A stretch of DNA of 64,000 bases from contig JAKZZE010000002.1 in the NCBI GenBank assembly GCA_024220505.1, forward strand, positions 1,922,001 to 1,986,000, written 5' to 3'. Made by a program: the position numbers and the translations under genes. Every line of letters begins with the position of its first letter. Position 1 is the stretch's first letter. This DNA comes from Rhizopus arrhizus. Lineage: Eukaryota; Mucoromycota; Mucoromycetes; Mucorales; Rhizopodaceae. The notes beneath the pieces are model-generated. The model was not told the origin of the DNA. It searched no databases and worked only from the letters and a program-made list of their open reading frames with translations. This document shows, in pieces, positions 12,726 through 23,752 of the stretch.

Positions 12726-12795
<70 letters not shown>

Positions 12796-14357
12796 TGTAT
12801 AGACAAGTATTGGAAAATATATTCTCAAAAACAATTGCTATTCATATAGCAGATACAGCGCAGATAGAAAAAATCCTTTGTAATCTTGCCATGCTTTATG
12901 AAGATAACACAAGTACACAAAAGAGCGGATTTGATGCCTTTCAAAATTACATTAGTTCTCATTCTCGTCAAGTCTTGCTTATTTTCATTAATCATCCTTC
13001 AGTGACTTGTAGAATAATGGGATATCGTGTGCTAAATAACTCTAAATTTTATAAACAAATTGCTTTGCAAGAGCAAGAACCTACAAGTCGATTATTGATG
13101 GATGTTTGGTTTAGACATTTAAAGGCAAGATATCTTAAACAAGAAGATGCTCAAGTCATTGACATACAGCAAACATTAAGTAATATCTAAAATATTCTCT
13201 GTTTATATCAACTAACCCGCGTCTTGGGGAGATAGTTTCCAATTGCTGTCAGAATGCAACATTGGCCAAAACCATATTATCTGTTGCTCTCGAACACATT
13301 TTAAATGGTGCACTTGAAATATTTCCAGCGGCAGATATCAACTCGATACATCAACAAACCAACCTGTTTGATAAAATCAATCGACAAGATGATTCTACTT
13401 CTCAATCAAAGAAGCCACCTCGTTTTGTTACTTGTATTGACCTTTTAAAAGTCCAACTGTAATGTATAATGCCATCATCTTTATTCTATTAACCTCTTTC
13501 TGTCACTTTAGGGATACACGGGATAAAGTTTACATTGATAACATTGAAAGAACCGCCTCCTTATTTGATCAATTTAAAGATACTATCTCTGCAGGTAAAA
13601 TACAGCATACACATTCATACAAAGAGAAAGAAATTTAAAGTGATCTTTAATAGATGAATATAATGAAATTCATCATCATATCATCTCCTTCTTATCATCC
13701 AAGTGGACACCTACTTCTGTTTCCTTGACAACTTATGATGACGCATTACCAAAAAATATCCCTCACGCATGGTAAATTTATATATTTGATTACATCTAAA
13801 CTCATATCATTTAGCGATATTGTTATTGGAAATGCATTTAAAGATCATCCTGCTCTTTTCCTTATATTTGAAAAATGCATTCAAGTCGTTCAACCTACCA
13901 TGATCAATGATATGATCCGAAGTATCTTGGTTTATTTCATTGTCTTTTGGAATATGAAAGAAGTCATTAATGTACCGACCACATTAACTTATGCTACTCA
14001 ATTAGAAGAAACCATTCGAATGACTTTATTGTTAAAACCTGTAACACTATTTTATATATCGCTCAAACAATATGCTAACCTCATTTACAGGTCTTGCCTG
14101 AATCCCTCGTAAACACATATCAACTATTTCCTTTTTTATCCACAAAAGAATTAGGAAACGTACTCTATCAAATCATTTGGTATTACATTCGACATTCCAC
14201 CATGATTCCAGGTATCCATCATAAAGCAGACAATAAGGATTTGATGGAAAGATGCAAAGAAAACATTTTGGGTGTCTGTCAGCATCGACTTCAAACATTG
14301 GAAAAAGTTCCCTCTTGGCATCAAGCTTTTCAGCAAGTAATAAAAAAGTTTATTTAG
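11161..14357 (+). CDS. Integrator complex subunit 5-like protein
   Basis: Fourteen exons join to one 825-residue frame: 11161-11301, 11362-11496, 11544-11683, 11739-11905, 11951-12016, 12056-12161, 12209-12362, 12412-12686, 12803-13179, 13236-13458, 13512-13594, 13654-13771, 13815-14040 and 14091-14357. The protein is all-helical looking, with no catalytic motif. I match it to INTS5 from several blocks: DANDMAWLLNLVGERLPHHI in the N-terminal part; NATLAKTILSVALEHILNGAL in the middle; and near the C-terminus IGNAFKDHPALF, followed by LPESLVNTYQLFPFLSTKEL and a Trp-Tyr-Tyr helix, each echoing animal INTS5 in the same order. Integrator cleaves nascent RNA and attenuates Pol II. It is generally considered absent from yeasts. 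The stop overlaps that of MIC19. The gene model is strong; the family call is from memory of the animal protein. Confidence 0.68.
12687..12802 (+). other. Intron with a 47-nt uninterrupted T tract
   Basis: Intron 8 of the INTS5-like gene holds a CT repeat followed by T47 (12748-12794), then GTGTATAG. It is an unusually long polypyrimidine tract. Its true length is open to homopolymer sequencing error. Confidence 0.75.
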
Positions 14358-15068
14358 TGTTGATGGTTGGCTACAAATTTCTTTTGTTCATGAGCGACTG
14401 CTTGTTTAAACTCTTCTACTTCAGACCAACAATCTAAAGGTCTTGTTTGGTTGTTTCTAACATAAAAGGCATTAATACATCCATATTCAATATATTTCTT
14501 TCTCATTACTTGTAGCAAACAATAAGTGCTTCTTGACGTTCAGCAATTTCAGTTGGAATCTCAGCAGGTGCAGATCTACATTCAATAGAAAAAATTAGTC
14601 TAAAATATTTTTTTTTCCCTTTTATTCTCCTCAAACCTCTTCATTTTTTCAATCATGGTTTCAATATCTTCCTTCATTGCAATAGAATTATGATCATTCT
14701 CAATATTCTTTCTCGCTAATTGACCATAAGCTTCTTGATTTACTTGCTCTTGTTGTTCTTTTAAACGCTTTAATTCTTCAGCTACACGTTCCCTCACAAG
14801 AGCTTCAATCTTCTCATTGGATTCTGCTGAAGTAGCCTTCTATAAACATCAAACATGAGTTTCTATATGTGGGTGTTTTGTATTTTCCGTCGTCTTACTT
14901 TGGGTGTATGCTGTTCTTCTAAAGGAGGGAACTATCATGTATTTTTAGTTACATTTTAGTTATCACAATATGCTTTTATTTGATTTTTATTTTTATTTTT
15001 ACTTGAAGAGGTGAGCTTTGGTTATAGAAAATGATGGGTTGTGCAGATTTAGATTGAGAAGCACCCAT
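14354..15068 (-). CDS. MIC19: MICOS subunit MIC19 (CHCH domain)
   Basis: MIC19 is a peripheral subunit of the MICOS complex at mitochondrial crista junctions. Five exons (15068-15003, 14931-14899, 14839-14637, 14575-14510, 14456-14354) give 156 residues. It starts MGASQSK, a typical N-myristoylation signal as in CHCHD3/Mic19, followed by IIFYNQSSPLQFPPLEE. A long charged coiled coil (EALVRERVAEELKRLKEQQEQ) occupies residues about 45-110. The C-terminal CHCH-like part has EIAERQEALIVCYKNNQ followed by TRPLDCWSEVEEFKQAV, the fungal Mic19 signature. Only the two main cysteines are seen. The 33-nt second exon is supported by frame on both sides. The last codon overlaps the end of the convergent INTS5-like gene by four bases. 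Confidence 0.9.
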
Positions 15069-15164
15069 TGTTTATACTTGACCAGTAAAAAAGATGTGTA
15101 CTTTAAAATTTTATGGCAAGGGCGTGAGTTAAAATAGATCTATGTGACGTGTGTGCCTCATTTA
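15069..15164. other. Short spacer upstream of MIC19
   Basis: MIC19 promoter side up to the edge of the inverted-repeat element. No other feature seen. Confidence 0.5.
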
Positions 15165-15960
15165 CGATCAAACAAAAATTTATTTATAATATAGGACTTT
15201 AATGAGCGCGCGGCGTCTTCAATGCATCTTCATTGCTCAAATCAGATCAAAAGAAGTGTGAAGAGTGCTTTGCTTACAGTTTTTCAAATAAATTAGATAA
15301 TTTTTCCATTAAATGAAAATTTAGAACTTTTAAAATAAATTTTATTGGCCAATTGAGAAAATTAATGCAGTAATTGAGAGCAACTTCTCTTTTTTTTTTT
15401 AACATGTCCTATTGCTGTTTAAAAATAATAATGGCAGCAAATGCTCATGTGAAAGGCTCCTCTTTCTGAGATACTTCAACAGCTTTTAGGAACAGACAAT
15501 TAGGATTTACACAAGCTTGATGTTCATGTTGCGTGGGATAATTAACTCGATAAAGCAGCAAAGGAGATTAACAAAGAAACAACAATCTAGAAACTGACAG
15601 AGATAAAGAGCAAAGACAAGCTGAAGATAAAGTTTGTAAGTAAGGTACAACTGAAGTGAACGAAAGACTAAAGTTGAAAAATTTCACTAAAAGCTTTATA
15701 AAAAAAGAGCCATGGAAAATCATAACTACAACATCAAAATATGTACAAATGAATATTTTGAATTGTTTGAGTAACACAGTGAGTGTTCTTGACAAAAATA
15801 AGTTGAAAGAGTACCACATCTTTTTTTTTTGTTCTTGATCTCAAAGGGTGTTTTTTGATTCCCTCACACTCCTTTTGATCTGGTTTGGGCAATGAAGATG
15901 CAATGAAGACCCCGCGCGTTTATTAAAATCCTATATTATGAATAAATTTTTGCTTAATCG
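15165..15960. mobile_element. Non-autonomous transposon-like element with 97-bp inverted ends
   Basis: Left arm 15165-15261 and right arm 15864-15960 are inverted copies of exactly 97 bp with about 11 mismatches by eye (about 89% identity), mostly transitions. Both ends read CGAT(C/T)AA inward and each is flanked by TA outside, as for Tc1/mariner-type target duplication. The 602-bp interior has only short frames and no transposase, so it is best read as a MITE or deletion derivative. Two SINE-like copies in opposite orientation is the alternative. Related fragments lie at 42957-43175 and perhaps 770-830. Confidence 0.7.
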
Positions 15961-16287
15961 TATTATCTTACCTCTTTAGGAGGAATAATGATATAAAAAT
16001 TTTTTTAAAAAAAAGGAAACAGCATGCCATATAAAGTATATCCATTAATTTTGGTTATTAAAACGATATAAAGCTGCTCCTCGTGGTGCTTACAGATGCA
16101 ACTGCTGTATGCTTCTTTTTTTTGAAGAGTAAAAAGATGTGTTACCAGCGGGATCTCAAATGCTTGGGGAAGCACTATTGTTGCTATAATGATAATAAGG
16201 AATGACATTTGGAATATCATACATAGCATGATTGGTATATATGTATACTGTAATGAAGGAAAAAAGAAAGTAAACACCAATTTACGT
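15961..16287. other. Short intergenic region
   Basis: Between the inverted-repeat element and the 3' end of the aminotransferase gene. Nothing recognised. Confidence 0.5.
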
Positions 16288-17783
16288 TTATTTACGATGT
16301 CTACTGCAGAATTCTTCAATTCTTTTGTATGCTTCTTCCAATCTATCCATTGTAGGTGTAATTACAAAGCGAACGAAGTTAGGATACTTGAAGCACTACA
16401 GAAAGAACGATTCACATAAGCTACCATAAGATTTATGATATTACTTACCTCTCCTGGAAGGCAAATAACATTTTCTTCAGCAAGCAACTTTGCACTGAAA
16501 TCCACATCGGATTCAATATCTCTAAATTTTTCTACTTCGATGCCAACCATCATGTACATTGCACCTTGGGGTGTAACAGGTTTAAGTCCTTCAATACGGC
16601 CAATGATATTCATACTCAAGTCAACATTATCCTACAAATACAATGAGCAACAGGAAGGGGGCCCGCCTTCATAATTCTTTACTTGAATTTGTTGGATGGT
16701 TGATTCATAGAAAGAAGCAGGTGTCTTTTCAAGAATGTCAGGAAGGGCAGCTTGAATAAGTGAGTTAGGGCCAAGGATGATTTGAGCCAATTGATGAAGG
16801 CCTTCATGAATTTCAGCAAATACACCATTACGATCATGAATCAAAATCCAACCTACACGCCATCCAGGCACAAGCCATTTCTTGGCTAAACCACCAACAG
16901 ATAAGATGGGCACACTATCTGTTAAGGTGGCCATAGGATAAAACGTGTTGCCTTTAAATACAAGGTCGCAATAGATTTCATCCGCAATAATAGGCACATG
17001 ATGTTTTTCAGCTACTTTAAGAATAGCTTCAAGATGCTCACGAGAATAAACGGAACCACAAGGATTAGATGGACTACAAAATAAGATGTGAGCTGCTTTT
17101 TCTAATGTATATCCCAAGACTCCTTTTTTTTTTACTTGTTCACCAAGATGGCACTTGTCTTTTCATCAATCAAAGATTCTAAATGTTCCAAGTCAGCCTC
17201 CCAATTCTTCTCGGGTACTAAATTATAATATCTTGCTTCAACAAATCGTGTGGCAGCCAGAGATCCATAAAGAGAAAATCCAGGACGAGGCAACAAAATG
17301 TTTGTTCCCTCATCGCAAAGCGCATTCACACACATTTCAAGTGCTCCAGAGCAACCGTTGGCCAAGATAACATCATTGGCCGTTAGTGGTGCACTGGGAT
17401 GGCTGTGAGTTTTGGCAATAGCTGAACGGGAATCCAAAGTACCTGTGATGGTTTTAATACACAGCTATATAGCATGGATTTTTCGCGTATTTACCATCGG
17501 CAGGAGGATAACCATTGGCGCGAAAACCGTTGATTTGTTTAATGACAGCTTCATTAATACTGGAATCAACGTTGAAATTACCAAAAATAGTGGGATCCCC
17601 TGGAAATGACACGTCAGTAAATGTAACTTTTTGTTTCTTGTGATTACCAATAGAAAGACTAATTAAAGGTTTTGTAGCATTAGGATCTACTTTAAGTTTA
17701 TCAACTATGGCTCTAATAGGGTTATGAGCTTGCTTTGCTGTTCTTGAGGCTTTAATTTTCCAAGAAGATCTTTCAGAACTCAT
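16288..17783 (-). CDS. Tyrosine/aromatic aminotransferase (PLP, fold type I)
   Basis: Transfers the amino group of tyrosine (and probably other aromatic amino acids) to 2-oxoglutarate. Five exons (17783-17495, 17442-17136, 17073-16683, 16631-16449, 16395-16288) give 425 residues, the usual TAT length. The start SSWKIKASRTAKQAHNPIR matches the TAT N-terminus. Visible motifs: GYPPADG, ANGCSGALEM, then NNPSNPCGSVYS split by an intron, ADEIYCDLVF, and the PLP-binding lysine in SVGGLAKKWLVPGWRVGW. The end is FVRFVITPTMDRLEEAYKRI. Splicing restores NNPSNPCG exactly, confirming the third exon boundary. No targeting peptide is evident, so it is probably cytosolic. Confidence 0.93.
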
Positions 17784-18453
17784 TTTACTGTGGGAAAAAA
17801 AAAATGTAAAGTCGACTCTTTTAAAGCTTTTAATGAGTCATTCTGAGTTCTAATTGAAATAAACAATAATCATTGTTTTTGGTTATTAATAAAGACATAG
17901 CTTGTTCACAATAGTAACTGCTTCTATACAATACAGCTTCTAACCAATTCGTAATATCCCTACGTTTTACGTAAATAAAAATAATCAGACTGGTGCTATT
18001 GCTTTAAAGCGTTTGCTGATTTCTCGGTGTTATATCCTTTTGAACATGTTATGCAACATTACAGTTTATTTACTCAGACATATTATAACACAAAGATGTC
18101 ATGTAAAGTGACAGAAATACGAGAAAATAAAAAAAAAGGAATATGAACTGCTGTTCTTGACATGGTCACGATACACACTCATTCATCTTAGTATGCAGTG
18201 CTCGTCATTATTTTTATAATATGGTTGTTCTTACAATACTAAGCATACGTTATCCCACTTTTCTTTTTCTTTCTGCAGACAGATTGTATTTATTGCAATG
18301 ATGAATATATGTGCGGATATTAAAAAATATAAATGTACAGAGCAAGTCTAAAACTATTAACAAATGAGATTTATGAACTAATCAATAGTTCCCAAGCATC
18401 AACATAGCTAAAGTATAGCAGTAAATATACAATCAAAATAAAATCATCTTATT
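17784..18453. other. Intergenic region
   Basis: Promoter side of the aminotransferase and 3' side of the C2-domain gene. AT-rich; no gene or repeat recognised. Confidence 0.5.
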
Positions 18454-19022
18454 TTACCGCTTGACATCGCCGATATGATCTTCATAAAATCCAAATTTCA
18501 AATAAATCTCACCCGAAACATTATTCTTTTCACTTCTTTTACTTAAAGTATAATAAGCCGCATTATTCAGTGGATCATTGTAATTCCTTGGTACACCATC
18601 CAAAAGACCTTGTGCGTTTCGATCAAAGATATTTTTAAAAGGTATTGTCAATTCACCTAGAAAATCTCTACCAAAGGTATCCTTATCCCATATGGTAAAT
18701 GATAAAAGTGTAGGTGTCTTTTTAGGTGCCACTTTAATATCAAAATGTACATTCCATTCAGGATCTAAAGTTTGTTCGATTGCTTTTGTTTTATATTTCT
18801 TGTGGCTGTAAAAAAAAAATAAAAAACAAAAAAAAAACCAAGAAAAATAATCTTACTTTACTCGCATTACAACATAAGGATCTGATAGTCCTGTCTTGTC
18901 TCTAATAGATGGAAAAAGGGATCGTGTAAGTCACTGGTTTAGTAATTGTCTTTATAAAGCTATTACGCTGCAGCAAGATTTCTGGCATGAAGGATACCAA
19001 CTCTAATGACTGTTTCGGACAT
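18454..19022 (-). CDS. Small C2-domain protein
   Basis: A single C2 domain filling a 150-residue protein. Exons 19022-18967, 18901-18857 and 18805-18454 join in phase 2 at both introns. It opens VIRVGILHARNLAAADKTGLSDPYV, the classic C2 start with a calcium-binding aspartate pair (DKTGLSD), continues with KTKAIEQTLDPEWN and FTIWDKDTFGRDFLGEL, which supplies further loop aspartates, and ends GEIYLKFGFY. All expected Ca2+-ligand positions look present, so Ca2+-dependent phospholipid binding is likely. It resembles the C2 module of fungal phosphatidylserine decarboxylase 2, but no enzymatic domain follows: the frame stops at TAA 18454. Function beyond membrane binding is unknown. Confidence 0.8.
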
Positions 19023-19979
19023 TCAACTGATTTCAATGATAATAAAAGTAAATTAAAGAAAAGAAGGATTGATATAAAGTAAAAGAGGAAGAAATAAAGC
19101 AAAGCAAATAAGAAAAAAGAGAGGAGTCACAGGCTAGAACATTTAATTTATTAAAAAAAATTTCTTGCCAAAAATAGTAAAATGTTGAATCATGCAAGTT
19201 AAATCAGTTCGTTTGGTTCCTGACATAGTAAAAAGACTGATGATAATGAACAAAGCGCCTAAAGTAAAATACAAACCAAGTTCATTTTACTTTGAAATTT
19301 ATTGAGAAAATACCATACACCATTTTGATTTTTGGCTCGGAAGAAGTTTTTGTTTTTTTAGCTGAACTTTTTAATCGAGAATAATTTTACAGTTTATTCC
19401 AGTCATACATACGCAATTCTTCACCGCATACTTAAGTTCTAGAAAGACTAAATTATATCTTTTGTTGTAACCTGATTATGTTCAAGTTGCTTTCAATAAC
19501 AGCTTGAAGAGCATTAGGTTTAGAACTAAACAAGATCTCACATTCAAAGTGTGCTTACGGACATCTTTAGTAGTTTTATTGATAGATAAAAAAAATCAAA
19601 TTTAGTAACAGTATGTTCTCTGAGTTATCTATAGTCAATAAAGGTTGAAAGTCCTTTAAAGCTAATCAGTTTGAACAATTTATCAACGTGGCTTATCTGA
19701 CTAAACATACGCGTCTCAAACAGTTCAAATAAGTAATTCATTATAAAATCCTCTCTTTCTAGAGTAATTTGATTAATACATAAACCTTTGAGAAACTTGT
19801 GAAAACGAGCTATAAAAGTTTGGATAGAAAAAGGTGAATGTTATAATTCTAAATAACATGTTGCTATATAGTGACTATTATAAATGCTGTATCAAGATAA
19901 TTGTTATTTAGTTATTTGATGATCCTATCATATATATACACATACACACAGTTCCTAATCTTTAGAGTAAATCCTTTGC

Positions 19980-20038
<59 letters not shown>

Positions 20039-20181
20039 AAAAAAGCGCAAATATTATATTCTATTTTTATCTTTCTTTTATTTCTGTGGATCTTTTTTTT
20101 TTATTGAACCTGAGTGTATCTGTTGTTTAAAAAGAAAGCGAATGTTTAATTTTTCCTTCTTTTCTCTTCTTTCTTCAATCA
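19023..20181. other. Divergent intergenic region with an A56 tract
   Basis: Separates the C2 gene (minus) and the LRR gene (plus). An uninterrupted run of 56 A lies at 19981-20036, 145 bp before the LRR start codon. An ACGCGT-like site occurs near 19709. No coding region is supported. Confidence 0.6.
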
Positions 20182-22212
20182 ATGAAAAAGTCAATCCTTT
20201 TGTCCCTCATTTATCTTGCAACCATTGGCTTTGGTAAATTATACTTGATAATCATGCCATTGTGCTCTAACACGTTGATTTAGGTCAAGATGTTACTGAG
20301 TCTGCAGATATAAGCGTTAATGATTCGACTCCTACAACAACTGATTATATCACTGCTACTACTACAACTGAATTCACTGGACCAACCAATGGTATGACAA
20401 CAGATACTGTGGCAATTAATACTATAGCAACCGATTCTGGTGAAAACACACCTTCTAGTGTTCTTCCTACAAATACACCAGCAGTAACATTAACAACAGC
20501 AGCAGAAGATACGAGCGTGATGCCATCATCCACAATTGATTCAGTGCCTAGTGAAACAAACGCTACAACTACACCAGTAGCCACACACACACCCTATGTT
20601 CCTCCAACAGTAAGCTCATCTGTATGTCAGGCTTTACAGAATTGGTATAACTCACTCAATGGAAAAAATTGGCTTGTCTCAAGTGGATGGGATTCATCCA
20701 ATATGACCTCTTGCTGTAATTGGTATAATGTTCATTGTAACAGTATTGGAAAAGTATTGAAAGTGTAAGTAGATTTTTTATTTTCATCTTTAAAAAAAAA
20801 GCTTCTAATTTTTTTTTTGTAAAGGAATCTTGCACACAATAACCTTGTTGGCCAATTTCCCGATAACTTTAATATGATCCCCGACCTTCAAAATATGTGA
20901 GATTTGCAGCAATGTTTACAGTACAGAAACTTATAAAACATTTTAATTATAGTGATTTAAGTTATAATAACATCACTGGTTCAATTCCTTCATCTTTAGC
21001 TGAATTAGCAAGTTTACAATCAGTGTATGTTTTATTGAAAGAGAGGATTCAAGAGGATTAATTCACTATTAACAATAGAAACTTTGATGTTAATTCTTTC
21101 TCTGGATCACTTCCTGATGGTCTCAGTAGACTTGTCAACCTCACCAATATGTAAAATAGAATATAGCCTTTTATATAGCATACTTAATATGTTCTATAGT
21201 CATTTTAGGAACAATACATTATCTGGATCTATTCCTACTGCATGGGCAAATATGTCGTCAATTCAAGGTATTTATCTTAGCAATAACAATCTGTCTGGTC
21301 CATTCCCAACTGTGGTCACACAAATAAAATCTATTCAAAATCTGTAAGACAAAAAAAAAAGCCTTCGTTCTTTACATGCTTATTTGTATATAGTTATTTG
21401 GATAACAACAAGTTTAACGGTGTCTTGCCTACTAATTTGGGTGATGCTGTATCCCTCGTTCAACTGTAATTTGTCTTAAATCCTCTTTATTATGTCTAAT
21501 ATATTATTAAATAGTAACCTTAAAGAAAATGCTTTACTTGGCGGAATTCCTGCATCGATCGGTAATCTTACACAACTCACTTCCTTGTAAGTTAAAAATA
21601 ACTAAAAATAAACTTTTTAACTTCTCTATTTTAGAATATTATCTAAACAAATGCTGAATGGTACAATTCCTGAACAAATTTATTCATTAACAAAGCTTCA
21701 AACATTGTAAGAATAACTGGATTCTTTTATTTAATTATATTTAATTACTTTCTTTAGGGATTTGTCAAATAACCGATTTACAGGTCAAATATCGTCTAAC
21801 ATTGGAAATCTTGTTAATCTTCACCGATTGTGAGTTACAAGTAATACTCTAATCACTCGTTTTATTAATTACTAAATTTAGAAATCTTGGACGTAATTCC
21901 TTGACCGGTCCTATCCCTGACCAACTTGCTCAATTGACTAAACTTCAAAGTTTAACACTTAATTATAACTTACTCAATGGTCGATTCCCTTCAATCACGG
22001 CCCCATCTAACCTTGGCTACTGTCATATGACACCAAACCAATTTCAATCTTGCCCTGACCCATCTGTCACTGAAAATCCCAACAGTTTAGCTTTCCAGTG
22101 TTCAATTGATTGTATTACGAAAACAACAAAGAATAAGAATAGCGCTAATCGCACATTCGTTGGTTACTCTAGTCTTTTGGTCATGATCAGTTCACTAGTT
22201 TTATTCCTATAG
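20182..22212 (+). CDS. Secreted, probably GPI-anchored leucine-rich-repeat protein
   Basis: A 503-residue cell-surface protein of unknown ligand. Eleven exons: 20182-20233, 20284-20764, 20825-20896, 20953-21024, 21079-21150, 21200-21343, 21394-21465, 21515-21586, 21635-21706, 21758-21829 and 21882-22212. It has a signal peptide (KKSILLSLIYLATIGFG), a Thr/Ser-rich region to about residue 140, a cysteine-containing LRR N-cap (SGWDSSNMTSCCNWYNVHC), about 11 plant-type repeats (LxLxxNxLxGxIP), then a Cys-containing cap and a hydrophobic C-terminus after SANRT, typical of a GPI signal. Seven exons are exactly 72 nt and one is 144 nt, all phase 2, so one repeat equals one exon. No kinase or transmembrane receptor domain is present. 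Confidence 0.87.
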
Positions 22213-22991
22213 TTCATCCTTTCGTTAAGAATAATTTATATTATATAATAAAATAAAAAGCAAGCTACTTTTTTTTATTTCAACCTTGCCATCTTTTCTT
22301 CAGAATAAATTAATGATAAGCGGGTATTTAAAGCATTCAAAGTGAACAAACTATTAAAAAAATAAAAAGAGTCAGGGACAAAGAGGAAGAAAAATGAAAA
22401 GAGATGAGAAGCAGTAAGAGGAGTTATCTTTATTCATTTCCAAGTGTTTCTATTCCTATCTCTCGACTATGAACTCTGTTGGTATATTTTAATAGCATAA
22501 CACCAAGCTTTACTTTGTTGAGTTTTAGCTTTATCGTTTTTCATGACTGACAACATTTTTGTATAAAGGTTCTCTGCTTGACATTTTATTTTTGTCTTTG
22601 TGAGTTTAATTTTAAAAGTTCTATTCACATTTAAATAAGAATACAATGGAGAAACTTCCCCGGGCTGAGTTATTTTGATTGGTTATTATATCATCTCAGA
22701 AAATGTCTATATTTTTAAGATACATTCAGTTTTCATGAATTAAACACATTAAGAATAGATTCATACACTTCTTGAAGTATTTTAAAGAGCTTAGATACCA
22801 TGTATTAATACTCTTTATAAAAAAAACTATGAGCAAATTTCCTTTTCTTTTTTGTGGAAAAGGAGCGGAGACTCGGAGACTGGTTTGATTTTGGATGTGT
22901 CAAATTACTTCCCGGTTGGCCCCTGCCTAGGATGATTTTAAAAGGACAGGAAAAAAGAGGGGGAAAATTATTTTTTATACTTCATTCCATC
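22213..22991. other. Intergenic region
   Basis: 3' side of the LRR gene and promoter of the DUF1279 gene. The same frame as that gene is open upstream to about 22854, with an alternative ATG at 22932, but no other gene is seen. Confidence 0.5.
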
Positions 22992-23642
22992 ATGTCATTT
23001 CGCCTCATCCTTGCTCGTAATCTTTTAAGGCAAAACATAACATCTACCATTCACCGTCCAGCAAGTTTAAGTTACCAAACGATCTGTCGTTCTCAATTAC
23101 GCAAAAGTCAGCAACAATTCTATTCAGTAGAGAGCAGTAAACAAAGTTTTTCAAAGATATCCAATATGGTATCAGCTCCTGATATTATTCAAGCAGCTAA
23201 ATTAGAATCAGTAAAAAAAGCAGAACCCAAGGTATCCAAACTGAAGGAACTTTCCAAAAAATACGGTGCCGTAGGTATCCTGGTCTATTTGGGCGTTGGC
23301 TTTGTGGATTTGGGTGTCACGTTGGGTATCATTCAATTTGCAGGTTTGGAAAAAGTGAAAGCCTTAGAGGAAGGCACTCTAGATATCATACGCAGCACGG
23401 GTGAAAAAATAGGTTTTGTCAAAACAAAATCAATTGAAAACAGTGCAGAACCATCAAACAAGGATGAGGATCCATCCTTTGCCTCTGTTTTTATATTAGC
23501 ATACGGTATTCATAAAACGCTTCTTCTTCCTGTTCGACTAGGCATTACTGCAGCTATCACACCGGCTGTTGTTCGTAAAATGCATCAGTTGGGTTGGGCC
23601 CGTTACTTTCCAAGATTATTGGGTGCTTCTACACCCAAATAG
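22992..23642 (+). CDS. DUF1279 (FAM210/NAT2-like) mitochondrial membrane protein
   Basis: A single-exon gene for 216 residues. The N-terminus (MSFRLILARNLLRQ, then Ser/Gln/Arg-rich and no acidic residues for about 40 residues) is a good mitochondrial presequence. The DUF1279 region begins LKELSKKYGAVGILVYLGVG and ends HKTLLLPVRLGITAAITPAV, followed by VRKMHQLGW; between the two hydrophobic halves is a charged, variable loop. Animal FAM210A/B and yeast Nat2 share this domain, and roles in mitochondrial translation or metabolism have been proposed; the biochemical function here is unknown. I chose ATG 22992 because it opens directly on the presequence; ATG 22932 would add 20 residues. Confidence 0.85.
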   Translation: MSFRLILARNLLRQNITSTIHRPASLSYQTICRSQLRKSQQQFYSVESSKQSFSKISNMVSAPDIIQAAKLESVKKAEPKVSKLKELSKKYGAVGILVYLGVGFVDLGVTLGIIQFAGLEKVKALEEGTLDIIRSTGEKIGFVKTKSIENSAEPSNKDEDPSFASVFILAYGIHKTLLLPVRLGITAAITPAVVRKMHQLGWARYFPRLLGASTPK

Positions 23643-23752
23643 ACAATATATATATATGTAAAGACATAATATCTCAAATGTATAACCAATTTTACTTGTA
23701 ATAATAATAATAATAAAAAAATTCACAATTAGAGTGCATATAGCTTATTTTA

